Shown one piece after another: positions 18,401 through 26,076 of a stretch of DNA of 64,000 bases. Every line of letters begins with the position of its first letter. Position 1 is the first letter of the stretch. The stretch spans positions 85,350 through 149,349 of the forward strand of contig NZ_JAVKGO010000007.1 of the NCBI RefSeq assembly GCF_031432315.1, written 5' to 3'. The stretch is from Serpentinicella sp031432315 (GTDB taxonomy: Bacteria; Bacillota; Clostridia; Peptostreptococcales; Natronincolaceae). The notes beneath the pieces were generated by a model, which saw only the letters and a program-made list of their open reading frames with translations, was not told where the DNA came from and did no database searches. The position numbers and the translations under genes were made by a program.

Positions 18401-19040
18401 ACCTTCTAAACTTTCTGTTTCAGAAATAAAGAAAACCAATGTTAAGGGTCTAGACCATTTAGGTTATAACATACCTAGTTTAATCTCTCAACCTAAGTTT
18501 TTAGATAAAGGCGCTAAAAATTTTACATCTGCTGAAGTAGGTACGATCATACATTTTATTATGCAACATATTGATCACAACAGGATCAACAGCTTGGATG
18601 AAATAAAAATACAAGTAAATGAAATGATCCAAAAAGAATTATTAAGCGAAGAAGAGGTAGACGAAGTAAACTTGACTAAGATCCAAAACTATTTTGAAAG
18701 TCCTATTGGTAGACGAATGTTAGCCTCAAATAAGGTCTATAGGGAAGTGCCTTTTAATATGAAATGTAATGCACAAGATGTGATACATGGACTGGATAAA
18801 TCAACAGAGACTTTATTGGTACAAGGAACAATCGATTGTTATTTTGAAGAAAATGATGAAATTGTATTAGTAGATTACAAAAACAATGAAATTACAGAAA
18901 ATAATTTAGATAGAATCGTAAATGCCTACAAAGATCAACTACACTTTTATAAAACAGCATTAGAAAAAATATTAAATAAAAAGGTTAAAGAGAGCTATCT
19001 TTATATGTTTCATATAGACAAAGCTATTAGAGTAGAATAA
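15444..19040 (+). CDS. addA: ATP-dependent helicase/nuclease AddAB, subunit A
   Basis: A 1198-aa UvrD-type helicase with a C-terminal nuclease domain, partner of AddB. Helicase motifs are AAAGSGKT (Walker A), FIDEYQDSN (motif II), GDVKQSIYRFR (III), SIHKSKGLEFPVVF (V) and EEMRILYVALTRP (VI). The nuclease motif is GTIDCYFEENDEIVLVDYKN. Earlier in-frame GTG (15435) and ATG (15438) codons exist; I prefer the ATG at 15444, which gives the family-typical MPxWTxxQQxAI start after AAGGCGGTG. The stop codon lies inside the stem of the downstream terminator. Confidence 0.95.
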   Translation: MPNWTSQQQEAIEDRGSNLLVAAAAGSGKTAVLVERIIRLIIEDKIDIDKLLIVTFTNAAAGEMRERISAAILKALDNNQENEAHLRKQMTLINRASITTIHAFCIEVVKQYFHVIDIDPSFRIGDTSEINIMKMEAMEELLDKEYEKADKLFLDLVESFAGSKDDEPLKDLISKIFNFIQSQPKPFDWLSEKVEAFNIDIEDFNECIWADTILKSIDLHLTAACDLLVNAKKLCMKPAGPEGYIDAIDDDLNQVNHLKSSLHHNIEVFYETVNQVTFKRLGRVSKETDQDLKEEAKDQRDKAKALIKGITEGIFSRSPEAYIDDLTSIYPLMQYLASLVSNYANIFMAKKKDKGLVDFNDLEHYALEILANENVANAYRDKFEYLFIDEYQDSNIVQETLIGYIKRENNRFMVGDVKQSIYRFRLADPSLFIEKYETFSSEKGKRNRRIDLSKNFRSREEIINGVNYIFKNIMSKQLGEIDYDERAYLYPGGSFEPIEDPSIELNLIEKAIDEEATEELSEDLEELSDIEVEAKMVAQRIQDILKTKIYDTKEEVYREVQYKDIVILMRTTQNWAHVFLETLIKENIPTYADTGSGYFQSIEIGIFLNLLKIIDNKRQDLPLISVMKSPIGKFTVEELVQIRMTQKHGSFFDAMTKFVEEEKEHELLGIKLNEFLTKIKLWARESRYMKIDNFIWKLFRDTGYYYYVGAMPGGQQRQANLRILLDRAVQFEKTSIRGLFNFIKFIEKIQNSKGDMGDAKTLGENDNVVRIMSIHKSKGLEFPVVFLCGTGKNFNLRDTSSDVLLHKDLGLGPKFVDLKLRVYRDTISKLAMKDRLKIESLSEEMRILYVALTRPVDKLIIFGSTRGLEGKINKWSRPINHYGLSSAKSYMDWIGMVLTKHPSSEVLRKAGGVSMPSENYLRDDSKWTVNLYSRQDVLNKTLEEEKKDAILKDTLLDYCHKNTTKYSETIAKRLNWQYAYEAGVGIPSKLSVSEIKKTNVKGLDHLGYNIPSLISQPKFLDKGAKNFTSAEVGTIIHFIMQHIDHNRINSLDEIKIQVNEMIQKELLSEEEVDEVNLTKIQNYFESPIGRRMLASNKVYREVPFNMKCNAQDVIHGLDKSTETLLVQGTIDCYFEENDEIVLVDYKNNEITENNLDRIVNAYKDQLHFYKTALEKILNKKVKESYLYMFHIDKAIRVE

Positions 19041-19065
19041 TCTAGGTTAGATTATTCTACTTTTT
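19031..19065 (+). terminator. Intrinsic terminator of addBA
   Basis: A perfect 14-bp stem (19031-19044 with 19048-19061), a GGT loop and five Ts. The addA stop codon is within the left arm. Confidence 0.9.
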
Positions 19066-19188
19066 AAAAAGGTATGAAGTATGATGCAATCTAAAAACAT
19101 TCCCCCAGTATGGCATAAAAAAAATAGGGTACATTAAATAAAAATACTTTTTATAAAAGAAAGGAACGTATATTTTCGGAGGATATAT

Positions 19189-19347
19189 ATGAGAAAAATC
19201 GATTCGAAGTATAGATGTTTACTGTATATCAGCTTACTTGTTATTATTATGTTAACGTTAAGTTACTTAGAAGCAACAAAACAAAATGTGTTAGAAGCTG
19301 AAGAACACATTCAAAGTGTAAATGAAGATATAATTAGATACGAATAA
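19189..19347 (+). CDS. Small single-pass membrane protein, 52 aa, unknown function
   Basis: A complete 52-codon frame, too short for usual length cut-offs, begins six bases after a strong GGAGG (19178-19182). The product is basic at the start (MRKIDSKYR), then has one hydrophobic segment (about residues 10-27, CLLYISLLVIIMLTLSYL) and an acidic, helix-prone tail with EAEEH and NEDIIRYE. A positive N-terminus suggests the tail is outside the cell. It stands alone between the addBA terminator and the CBS gene. I do not recognise a family. The ribosome site and clean topology support a real gene. Confidence 0.6.
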   Translation: MRKIDSKYRCLLYISLLVIIMLTLSYLEATKQNVLEAEEHIQSVNEDIIRYE

Positions 19348-19390
19348 CTTATTAAGTTAGAGTAATTTGGGTATAAAATTTTAATAAGAT

Positions 19391-19434
19391 ACTATTTTAA
19401 AATTTTAAATAACAATCAAAATTTTAAAAATAGT
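19391..19434. repeat. Long all-A/T inverted repeat
   Basis: The arms 19391-19406 and 19418-19434 pair over 16 bp with one bulged base around an 11-base loop. The stem is almost wholly A/T, so it is a weak terminator at best for the 52-aa gene. It might also be a leader structure of the CBS gene. Confidence 0.5.
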
Positions 19435-19459
19435 AATTAAATATGAAAGGGTGATGTTT

Positions 19460-19909
19460 ATGCTAGCGAAAGAAATAATGAATACAGAGGTTATAAGTGT
19501 TACTCAAGATGAGACAGTTGAAACTGTGATTAAACTGTTGTTAGAACATAATATAAGCGGTGTTCCAGTTATAGATAAAGAGGAAGTTGTAATTGGAATC
19601 GTAACAGAAGGAGATTTAATCTTTAAAAGTAAAAAACTACAAATTCCTACATATTTTACGATATTAGATAGTTACATTTTTCTAGAAAGTACGAAAAATC
19701 TTGAAAAAGATATAAAAAAAATGGCGGCTTACAAAATAAAGGATATAATGACAACGGAAGTTTTTACAGTGGAAGAAGATGCAACTATAGAAGATGTAGC
19801 TACATTGATGACGACAAAACGAGTTAATCGTATTCCGGTTACAAAAGACGGAAGACTTACAGGTATCGTTAGTCGTAGAGATATTATTAAGGCCTATGCA
19901 CAAGAATGA
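19460..19909 (+). CDS. Two-CBS-domain protein
   Basis: A 149-aa cytosolic protein made almost entirely of a Bateman module. The first CBS domain is about residues 8-70 (IMNTEVISVTQDETVE, HNISGVPVIDKEE, GIVTEGDL). The second is about 92-147 (IMTTEVFTVEEDATIE, RVNRIPVTKDGRLTGIVSRRDII). Such domains bind adenine nucleotides or c-di-AMP and usually regulate a partner. I chose the ATG at 19460 because earlier in-frame GTG/ATG codons overlap the AAAGGGTGAT ribosome site. It precedes the Mrp operon but has its own start, and a promoter candidate separates the two. Confidence 0.88.
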   Translation: MLAKEIMNTEVISVTQDETVETVIKLLLEHNISGVPVIDKEEVVIGIVTEGDLIFKSKKLQIPTYFTILDSYIFLESTKNLEKDIKKMAAYKIKDIMTTEVFTVEEDATIEDVATLMTTKRVNRIPVTKDGRLTGIVSRRDIIKAYAQE

Positions 19910-19947
19910 TCTTAAATCATTGACAAATAAATAACAATTCTAGGTAT

Positions 19948-19987
19948 TGGATGAGTGTTCTGTTATAATAATATAGGCATTCATCCA
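19948..19987 (+). promoter_or_regulatory. Extended -10 promoter of the Mrp operon framed by an inverted repeat
   Basis: TGTTATAAT at 19961-19969 is a perfect extended -10. It lies between the arms TGGATGAGTG (19948-19957) and CATTCATCCA (19978-19987), which match at nine of ten positions, so the repeat embraces the -10 and the predicted start near 19976. This is a plausible operator. A TTGACA at 19920 is too far upstream to pair with this -10. Confidence 0.55.
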
Positions 19988-20044
19988 TAATTTTTTCGAA
20001 AATTGTATTTTTTTTGGATAAAAATTGTAAATTGAGGTGTTATT

Positions 20045-20536
20045 ATGAAAAGTAAGTACAATGTAACTGTTTTTTTATTTTTAATTATATTTTGGTTAAT
20101 ACTATCTCCACTATTAAATATTCAATCAATTTTAATTGGTAGTATTGCCTCAATACTTATTGTTTTTTATGCTAGGGATATTGCTTTTACAAATAAAGAA
20201 ATTCCTAAATATAGTTTAAAGAACTTAGTAATATACGTAAAATTTGTTTTAAGACTTTTGGTCGAAATAGTTAAAGCGAATATTGAAGTTGCTTTAATTG
20301 TGTTGAATCCCAAGCTACCTTTAAGTCAATGCTTTATAAAAGTACCACTAAAAATTAATAATGATATTGTTAAAGTGATTTATGGAAATGCTGTAACATT
20401 AACACCAGGTACATTAACGGTGGATGTTGAGGAAGATGGATTTTTGATACATGCTTTGACAAAAGATGCAGCAGATGGAATGACAGACTCAATAATAGAG
20501 CATTACTGTACTAAAATGGATGATATAAGAGACTAA
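20045..20536 (+). CDS. mrpE: Mrp-type Na+(K+)/H+ antiporter subunit E
   Basis: First gene of the operon, 163 aa. Two N-terminal hydrophobic segments (residues 7-45) are followed by an amphipathic domain. The MnhE family hallmarks are KANIEVALIVLNP, the YGNAVTLTPGTLTVDVEEDG segment and a C-terminal HALT. MrpE is a structural and assembly subunit of the multisubunit cation/proton antiporter, which exports Na+ at high pH. The ATG follows GAGGTG. It is separated by 23 bases from mrpF. Confidence 0.93.
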   Translation: MKSKYNVTVFLFLIIFWLILSPLLNIQSILIGSIASILIVFYARDIAFTNKEIPKYSLKNLVIYVKFVLRLLVEIVKANIEVALIVLNPKLPLSQCFIKVPLKINNDIVKVIYGNAVTLTPGTLTVDVEEDGFLIHALTKDAADGMTDSIIEHYCTKMDDIRD

Positions 20537-20559
20537 AGTTAAAGAAGGAGGTTTGAAAA

Positions 20560-20823
20560 ATGAATATGGTGTTGATAGGCATAACGATTTTCTTAGCATT
20601 ATTAACAATAGTCTGTCTGTATCGTGCATATGTTGGTCCAACTTCTGCAGATAGAGTTGTTTCGATAAATGTTATATCAACAAAAATTACAACGTTGATC
20701 GCACTACTTGCAATTATAACTGGAGAAGATACTTTTGTAGATGTGTCACTTGTATATGCCATGATTGGATTCATTATGACCGTGTGTGTTGCGAAATATA
20801 TTGAGAAGGGTAAATTGTTTTAA
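20560..20823 (+). CDS. mrpF: Mrp-type antiporter subunit F
   Basis: An 87-aa, three-helix membrane protein of the MnhF/PhaF family. The family signature is YRAYVGPTSADRVVSINV between the first and second helices, then GEDTFVDVSLVYAMIGFI. AAGGAGGT precedes the ATG at eight bases. It is a small structural subunit of the antiporter complex, with mrpG 11 bases downstream. Confidence 0.93.
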   Translation: MNMVLIGITIFLALLTIVCLYRAYVGPTSADRVVSINVISTKITTLIALLAIITGEDTFVDVSLVYAMIGFIMTVCVAKYIEKGKLF

Positions 20824-20834
20824 GGAGTGAAGAT

Positions 20835-21128
20835 ATGGAGTTAGTATTAGATGTGATAATGGTATTGCTGTTAATAGTAGGAGCTTTCTTTTTTTTAGTT
20901 GGAACAGTTGGGCTGATAAGAATGCCTGATGTTTTTTGTCGAATGCATGCAACTACAAAAAGTGATACACTAGGCGCAGGGTTAATTTTATTGGCATTAG
21001 CAATATATCATGGCATTAGCTTGATTTCATTAAAGATCATTATAGTGATTGCATTTGTATGGATAACAAATCCAACAGCTGCTCATATTATTGCTAAAGC
21101 GGAGTGGAATAAACAAAAAGAATTATAG
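20835..21128 (+). CDS. mrpG: Mrp-type antiporter subunit G
   Basis: A 97-aa, three-helix protein of the MnhG/PhaG family with the signature GTVGLIRMPDVFCRMHATTKSDTLGAGL (visible in two blocks around residues 25-52) and a C-terminal TNPTAAHIIAKAE. AAGGAGTG precedes the ATG. It completes the E-F-G block at the head of the operon, which in Bacillus lies at its tail. Confidence 0.93.
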   Translation: MELVLDVIMVLLLIVGAFFFLVGTVGLIRMPDVFCRMHATTKSDTLGAGLILLALAIYHGISLISLKIIIVIAFVWITNPTAAHIIAKAEWNKQKEL

Positions 21129-21152
21129 GATTTATAGAAAGAGGTGTAGTGC

Positions 21153-21392
21153 ATGGTAATACTTAATGTTGTCCTAATTGTTTTCTTAATTATTTGCGCA
21201 ATAGCAGTTGAAAAAACAAGGGATTTATTAGGCGCGGTCATTATTTTTGGAGCATATAGTTTAACGATGGCGATATTATGGCTAATATTAAAGGCTCCTG
21301 ATATTGCATTAACGGAGGCCGCTATTGGAGCAGGGGCGACAACAATACTTTTAATCGCTACTATAAGTAGAACTAGGAGGCTTGAAAGGTGA
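21153..21392 (+). CDS. DUF4040/MbhD-like subunit (MrpA C-terminal domain as a separate protein)
   Basis: A 79-aa, three-helix protein matching the part of Bacillus MrpA that follows the ND5-like region, and MbhD of membrane-bound hydrogenases. Key stretch: LKAPDIALTEAAIGAGATT, containing the Asp and Glu conserved at the antiporter interface. Its last four bases overlap the GTG of the next gene. In canonical Mrp operons this is fused to MrpA; here it is free-standing. Confidence 0.85.
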   Translation: MVILNVVLIVFLIICAIAVEKTRDLLGAVIIFGAYSLTMAILWLILKAPDIALTEAAIGAGATTILLIATISRTRRLER

Positions 21393-21682
21393 ATAAAATA
21401 TTCATGGCTTTTGTCTTAGTAGGACTTTTAATTATAATGGTAATGGGCATGTTGGAAATGCCAGAAATAGGGCATGTTGATAATCCAAGTTATAATGAGG
21501 TAGCTGTATATTATACACAGAACGCTATAGAGGATACAAAGAGTCCTAATACAGTTACAGCAGTTTTAAAATATTATAGAGGAGTAGATACATTATTAGA
21601 GGCAGCTGTGTTATTTACTTCTATTATTGCAGTTATTTCAGTATTAAGAGGGAATAAAACATTAACAGAAAAGAAGGTGTAG
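21389..21682 (+). CDS. MbhE-like subunit (second MrpA C-terminal domain as a separate protein)
   Basis: A 97-aa protein with an N-terminal helix, an extracytoplasmic-looking loop and a C-terminal helix. The segment NTVTAVLKYYRGVDTLLEAAVLFTS is split here as NTVTAVLKYYRGVD and LLEAAVLFTSIIAVIS; it is typical of the MbhE/MrpA-tail family, where the aspartate and glutamate lie in the membrane. It starts at a GTG overlapping the previous stop (GTGA) after GGAGG. It should assemble with the DUF4040 subunit and MrpB to rebuild the MrpA tail. Confidence 0.82.
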   Translation: MNKIFMAFVLVGLLIIMVMGMLEMPEIGHVDNPSYNEVAVYYTQNAIEDTKSPNTVTAVLKYYRGVDTLLEAAVLFTSIIAVISVLRGNKTLTEKKV

Positions 21683-21685
21683 TTA

Positions 21686-22144
21686 GTGGATGATTTAATA
21701 GTGAAAACCATTGCGCGAATGGTTATTCCTTTTATCTATCTTTACGGAGTTTATGTAGTTATACATGGAAGTGTTTCACCAGGGGGAAGTTTTGCTGGAG
21801 GAGCAATCATTGGATCGGCAATTGTGTTATATACCTTAGTATTTGGGTTAGAAAAGGCAAAACGCAAAATCCCTACCAGAATATTCGGTAGAAATATAGA
21901 GGGATTATTATGTTTTGTACTAATGGCATTTATCGTGATATTTATGGGATACGATGTACAAAAAGTTAGAGAGGCCGGGGCTTATGTAATTGAAGTTGGA
22001 GAACGCCTTGAACCTGGACTGCTCTCTTTATCAACTATTGGGGTAGGGGCTATGGTTGCAGTAACTTTAATGAGCCTTTTTCACATCTTTATTAAGGAGG
22101 ATAAATACTGTGGAGATCGTACAAGCAATAATAGACAGAATTAA
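21686..22144 (+). CDS. mrpB: Mrp-type antiporter subunit B
   Basis: A 152-aa, four-helix protein of the MnhB family, starting at GTG after AAGGTG. The family signature is IHGSVSPGGSFAGGAIIGSAI (residues ~26-46), then GEAGAYVIEVGERLEPGLLSLS-like sequence and a C-terminal helix. The 3' end overlaps mrpC by 35 bases. MrpB is part of the proton/cation pathway in the antiporter complex. Confidence 0.9.
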   Translation: MDDLIVKTIARMVIPFIYLYGVYVVIHGSVSPGGSFAGGAIIGSAIVLYTLVFGLEKAKRKIPTRIFGRNIEGLLCFVLMAFIVIFMGYDVQKVREAGAYVIEVGERLEPGLLSLSTIGVGAMVAVTLMSLFHIFIKEDKYCGDRTSNNRQN

Positions 22145-22496
22145 TTATATTGGTGCTGCAATATTATTTGTAATAGGCCTATACACTGTATTAACTCATC
22201 CGAATTTAATTAAAAAAGTAATCGGAATTAACATTATGGAGACAGCTGTCTTTTTACTAATGGTTTCAGTTGGTTATGTCGCAGGGGGTAATGCACCTAT
22301 ATTGGGACTAACAAAAGAACAAACTTCAGAGCTTTATGTAAATCCTTTGCCAACTGCAATGATTCTAACGGGAATTGTTGTTGCAGTTAGTATTACAGCG
22401 TACTCACTTAGTTTAATTGTTAAAATATATGAAGCCTACGGAACAATAGAAGTAGATGAGATTATGGAGTTAAGGAGTGAAAAGGCCGTTGAATAG
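22110..22496 (+). CDS. mrpC: Mrp-type antiporter subunit C (NuoK-like)
   Basis: A 128-aa, three-helix protein related to NuoK of complex I. Key features are HPNLIKKVIGINIMETAVFLLMVS and NPLPTAMILTGIVVAVSITAYSLSLI, given here as separate blocks with the membrane Glu in MET. It starts at GTG with AAGGAGG ten bases upstream, inside the mrpB end, so translation is probably coupled. Confidence 0.92.
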   Translation: MEIVQAIIDRINYIGAAILFVIGLYTVLTHPNLIKKVIGINIMETAVFLLMVSVGYVAGGNAPILGLTKEQTSELYVNPLPTAMILTGIVVAVSITAYSLSLIVKIYEAYGTIEVDEIMELRSEKAVE

Positions 22497-23970
22497 TATG
22501 CAATTTCCTTTATATGTGTTACTGCTGTTATTAATGGGATCTGTCATTATACCATTAACAACAGAAAAATTTAATATGAAAGCTAAAACAGTTATCTTAG
22601 GTACATTAGTACTTTCTTGGGGGATGATGCTTAGTACTTTTATAAATGTACTAAGAGAAGGACCGTACTTATATAATATCGGAAACTGGGGTCCTAAAAT
22701 TGGAATTCAGTTTAATATTGATATATTCTCAACATCTATGTCTTTATTTATCCTTTCTTTATCTATACTTGTTATTATTTATTCGCTTAAAGACATCGAG
22801 CATGAAATATATTTTAAACAAATTTCTGTTTACTATAGTTTAGTATTATTACTTATATTAGGCATGGTAGGAATAACCGTTACGAATGATTTATTTAATA
22901 CTTATGTATTCATGGAAATACTTGCGATTACATCTTGTGCAATTATTTCGATTAAACGTAAAAAAGAAAATTATATGGCATCCTTTAGGTACCTAATACT
23001 GAATACTTTAGGATCACTATCCTTCTTGTTTGGTGTTGCATTACTTTATATGGTTACTGGTTATTTAAATATGAGCGAGATATATATTAGAATTAACCAG
23101 GTATGGGAACTTTATCCGACAAATTTATTGTTAGCTTTAGGTCTGATGTTAACAGGTTTAGGGATAAAAGCGGCTGTTTTTCCACTACATGTGTGGCTCC
23201 CAGATGCCCATTCAACGGCACCAACACCATCTAGTGCATTGTTATCAGGCCTAGTTGTAAAAGTATACATTTTTACAGCTATGAAACTGTTATTTAGGGT
23301 GATTGGGTTAGAGATTATAGATACGATTAATATACCAAGCTTTATCACTTATTTTGCAGTTGTAGGTATGATTATGGGTTCTGTTTTTGCAATTGGACAA
23401 AGGGATATCAAGCGGCTTCTTGCTTATTCTAGTGTAGCCCAAATCGGCTATATTTTTTTAGGCGTAGGGCTAGCAACGGAACTAGGTTTATCTGCTGGAC
23501 TTTTCCATGTAGTAAGTCATGGATTTATGAAATCATTATTATTCTTAAGTGCAGGAGCAATTATTTATAAAACAGGGAAAAGAGATATACGTACCTTTAA
23601 GGGAATCGGTTATCAAATGCCTTTAACGATGATTTTATTCACGGTTGGGGCACTAGGAATGATTGGGATACCAGGACTTAATGGATTTATGAGTAAGTGG
23701 TATTTAGGCTTTGCAGTTCTAGAAAAAGGCCAACCGATTTATCTAATTGTTATTCTATTAAGTAGTTTTTTAAATGCCATATATTACTTACCGATTATCA
23801 TATCTGCATTTTTAACAGAAGGTGAAGAACGTAATATAATGGTACTAGAAGACATACCTAAAACTATGTCTATACCAATGGTCTTAATAGCCTCATTTTG
23901 TATTATAACAGGGTTTTTCCCACAAATAGTGATGGATGTAGTTTCAAGAGCAATACCAACATTTTTATAG
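22489..23970 (+). CDS. mrpD: Mrp-type antiporter subunit D (ND2/NuoN-like proton-conducting subunit)
   Basis: A ~493-aa, ~14-helix membrane protein of the proton-conducting ND-like family. It shows the TM5 glutamate (YVFMEILAITSC), the TM7 lysine (GLGIKAAVFPLHVWLP), the family loop LPDAHSTAPTPSSALLSG, and the TM12 lysine (GLNGFMSKWYLG). The start is uncertain: GTG 22477 overlaps its own AAGGAG, TTG 22489 is 11 bases behind it, and ATG 22498 gives MQFPLYV; I list 22489. It is the shortest of the three large antiporter-like subunits. Confidence 0.9.
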   Translation: MNSMQFPLYVLLLLLMGSVIIPLTTEKFNMKAKTVILGTLVLSWGMMLSTFINVLREGPYLYNIGNWGPKIGIQFNIDIFSTSMSLFILSLSILVIIYSLKDIEHEIYFKQISVYYSLVLLLILGMVGITVTNDLFNTYVFMEILAITSCAIISIKRKKENYMASFRYLILNTLGSLSFLFGVALLYMVTGYLNMSEIYIRINQVWELYPTNLLLALGLMLTGLGIKAAVFPLHVWLPDAHSTAPTPSSALLSGLVVKVYIFTAMKLLFRVIGLEIIDTINIPSFITYFAVVGMIMGSVFAIGQRDIKRLLAYSSVAQIGYIFLGVGLATELGLSAGLFHVVSHGFMKSLLFLSAGAIIYKTGKRDIRTFKGIGYQMPLTMILFTVGALGMIGIPGLNGFMSKWYLGFAVLEKGQPIYLIVILLSSFLNAIYYLPIIISAFLTEGEERNIMVLEDIPKTMSIPMVLIASFCIITGFFPQIVMDVVSRAIPTFL

Positions 23971-24007
23971 ATAGATTTTTATAGAATGGAGTAAAGGGAG
24001 TATAAAA

Positions 24008-26029
24008 ATGAATATAGTAAAACCCTCTAGAAAAGAGGGGACAAAGAAGACTTTTGATTATTTTTCGATAAATTGTGTTTTGATTTTTTTAGTCGCAGCA
24101 GTATCTACTTTATTATTTGTTGCATCAACTTTGACAGGATCTGACGGTAACGTTATTGGAAGTGGTTCCATTCAAACAACGATTGGATATATATTAAAGT
24201 TAAAGCCTTTACCCTTGTTTATCATTATGTTTCCTTTAATAGGTGGTCCCTTAGAAGCACTGATAGGAAGAAAGTCAGAAAACTTAAGAGATTCAACGGT
24301 TGTTGATACGACATTTATAACTTTTATAGCAATATTAGCTATGTACCCACAAGTATCAAGAGGGACAATGAATTATTTTATACCCGGTGTATTTGGCCAC
24401 GGGCTTTCATTTAGGGTAGATATGTTAAGTTTTATAATGGCCGCAACTTCAGGAGTACTATGGTTAATGGTAACAATATATGCCCATGACTATATGGGAA
24501 TTGAAGAGCATAGAAATCGTTTTTATCTTTGGATGTCTGTTACCTATGGTGGTGTGTTAGGTACCGTCTTAGCAGGCGATATGTTAACGATGTTTTTATT
24601 CTTTGAAATTATGACCTTTAGTTCATATATGTTAGTTGCACATAACCAATCGAAGGAGTCAATTTTAGCAGGTAATAATTATCTGTATATGGGCATAGCA
24701 GGAGGGTTAAGTCTTTTACTTGGAATTATGCTTTTATACGCATATACAGGCACGCTAAATTTTGTTCCCCTCGCTTCACAGCTCGCAGAATTAGGATGGC
24801 GTAAATATTTAATTACAGGCTTATTTGTACTTGGTTTTGGAGTAAAGGCAGGCATGTTACCTTTGCATATTTGGTTGCCCAAAGCCCATCCCGTTGCACC
24901 AACACCAGCTAGTGCACTTCTCTCTGGAATACTAATTAAAGTCGGGGCCTATGGCATGTTAAGAGTCGCAGTAAGCTTTTTTGTACCGGCGGCTAATGAA
25001 ATAGTAAGTTTTGGAGATTCACTATGGGTAGTTTCTGAAAGGCTTGGAGCTATAATTATATGGACTGGTGTTATAACTATGGCGATAGGCGTTTTCATGG
25101 CACTACAACAAAGTAATATGAAAAAAATGTTAGCTTATCATAGTATTAGTCAAATGGGATATATAATTATGGGGATTGGTGTTGCATCTTACTTAGGGTA
25201 TAACGGAGCAATGGGCTTTTCTGGAAGTATATACCATATTGTAAATCATGCACTATTTAAAGCTTTATTATTTATGGTCGTTGGATTGGTATATCTGAGG
25301 ACAAAAGAACTTGATATGTATAAGCTTGGTGGAATGTGGAAAAAGATGCCCTTTACTGCCTTTGTGTGTGTAATTGCAATATTGGGGATTACAGGCATGC
25401 CGGGATTTAATGGCTTTGCTAGTAAATCTATATTACACCATGCAATTATAGAGGCATATGAGTATGGTCACCCATCTTTTAAATATGCAGAATTTATTTT
25501 TACACTTGTAAGTGCAGGAACAGTATGCTCGTTTATAAAATTATTTAAATATGTATTTTGTGGTGCATGTCCTGAAAAGTATAAAAACATCGACGGTGAA
25601 AAGGGTATGATGGATTTAGCAATGGGAGGACTGGCATTAATGATTATAGCCATTGGGCAGGCTCCTAATTACTTACTAAATCAGTTTATAATCCCTGCAA
25701 CAGAGGGTTTAACCTTTGATCCAGCTTTTATTAACGAATATTTGGTTTCAATGGATTTTTTTAATGCAAAAGATGTGTTAGGTATGTTATGGATTTATCT
25801 AATAGGTATTGGTATATTTATTTTAGGAACAAAATTTGATTTGTTCCACTTACACTTGCCAAGGTGGTTTAATATTGAAACAGCTTTTTATAAACCAATG
25901 GCTAGGGGTGTAATTATGTTTTCAAACAATATTACAAAGCATTATGAAATTGCAATTATAAAAAGTGATATAATTATATACACATGTGTATTGACTGGTA
26001 TAATCTTTTTATTAATGAAATTTGTTTAA
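24008..26029 (+). CDS. Large proton-conducting antiporter-like subunit (MrpA/MrpD-type, copy 1)
   Basis: A 673-aa ND-like protein with about 14-16 helices. An N-terminal extension of about 100 residues carries two extra hydrophobic segments. The core holds FFFEIMTFSSYML (TM5 Glu), GFGVKAGMLPLHIWLP (TM7 Lys), the intact LPKAHPVAPTPASALLSG loop, and GMPGFNGFASKS (TM12 Lys). A C-terminal tail of about 100 residues ends in a membrane helix and is shared with the next gene. AGGGAG precedes the ATG. It probably replaces the ND5-like part of MrpA; it could equally be called MrpD-like. Confidence 0.86.
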   Translation: MNIVKPSRKEGTKKTFDYFSINCVLIFLVAAVSTLLFVASTLTGSDGNVIGSGSIQTTIGYILKLKPLPLFIIMFPLIGGPLEALIGRKSENLRDSTVVDTTFITFIAILAMYPQVSRGTMNYFIPGVFGHGLSFRVDMLSFIMAATSGVLWLMVTIYAHDYMGIEEHRNRFYLWMSVTYGGVLGTVLAGDMLTMFLFFEIMTFSSYMLVAHNQSKESILAGNNYLYMGIAGGLSLLLGIMLLYAYTGTLNFVPLASQLAELGWRKYLITGLFVLGFGVKAGMLPLHIWLPKAHPVAPTPASALLSGILIKVGAYGMLRVAVSFFVPAANEIVSFGDSLWVVSERLGAIIIWTGVITMAIGVFMALQQSNMKKMLAYHSISQMGYIIMGIGVASYLGYNGAMGFSGSIYHIVNHALFKALLFMVVGLVYLRTKELDMYKLGGMWKKMPFTAFVCVIAILGITGMPGFNGFASKSILHHAIIEAYEYGHPSFKYAEFIFTLVSAGTVCSFIKLFKYVFCGACPEKYKNIDGEKGMMDLAMGGLALMIIAIGQAPNYLLNQFIIPATEGLTFDPAFINEYLVSMDFFNAKDVLGMLWIYLIGIGIFILGTKFDLFHLHLPRWFNIETAFYKPMARGVIMFSNNITKHYEIAIIKSDIIIYTCVLTGIIFLLMKFV

Positions 26030-26076
26030 TAAAAATAGATATGTTTGAACGCACCTGAATTTTAAGGAGGCTTATG

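Noticed and set aside
19920..19969. TTGACA at 19920 as the -35 of the Mrp promoter.
   Set aside because: It is 38 bases from the TATAAT, far outside the 16-18 range; the -10 is of the extended type instead.
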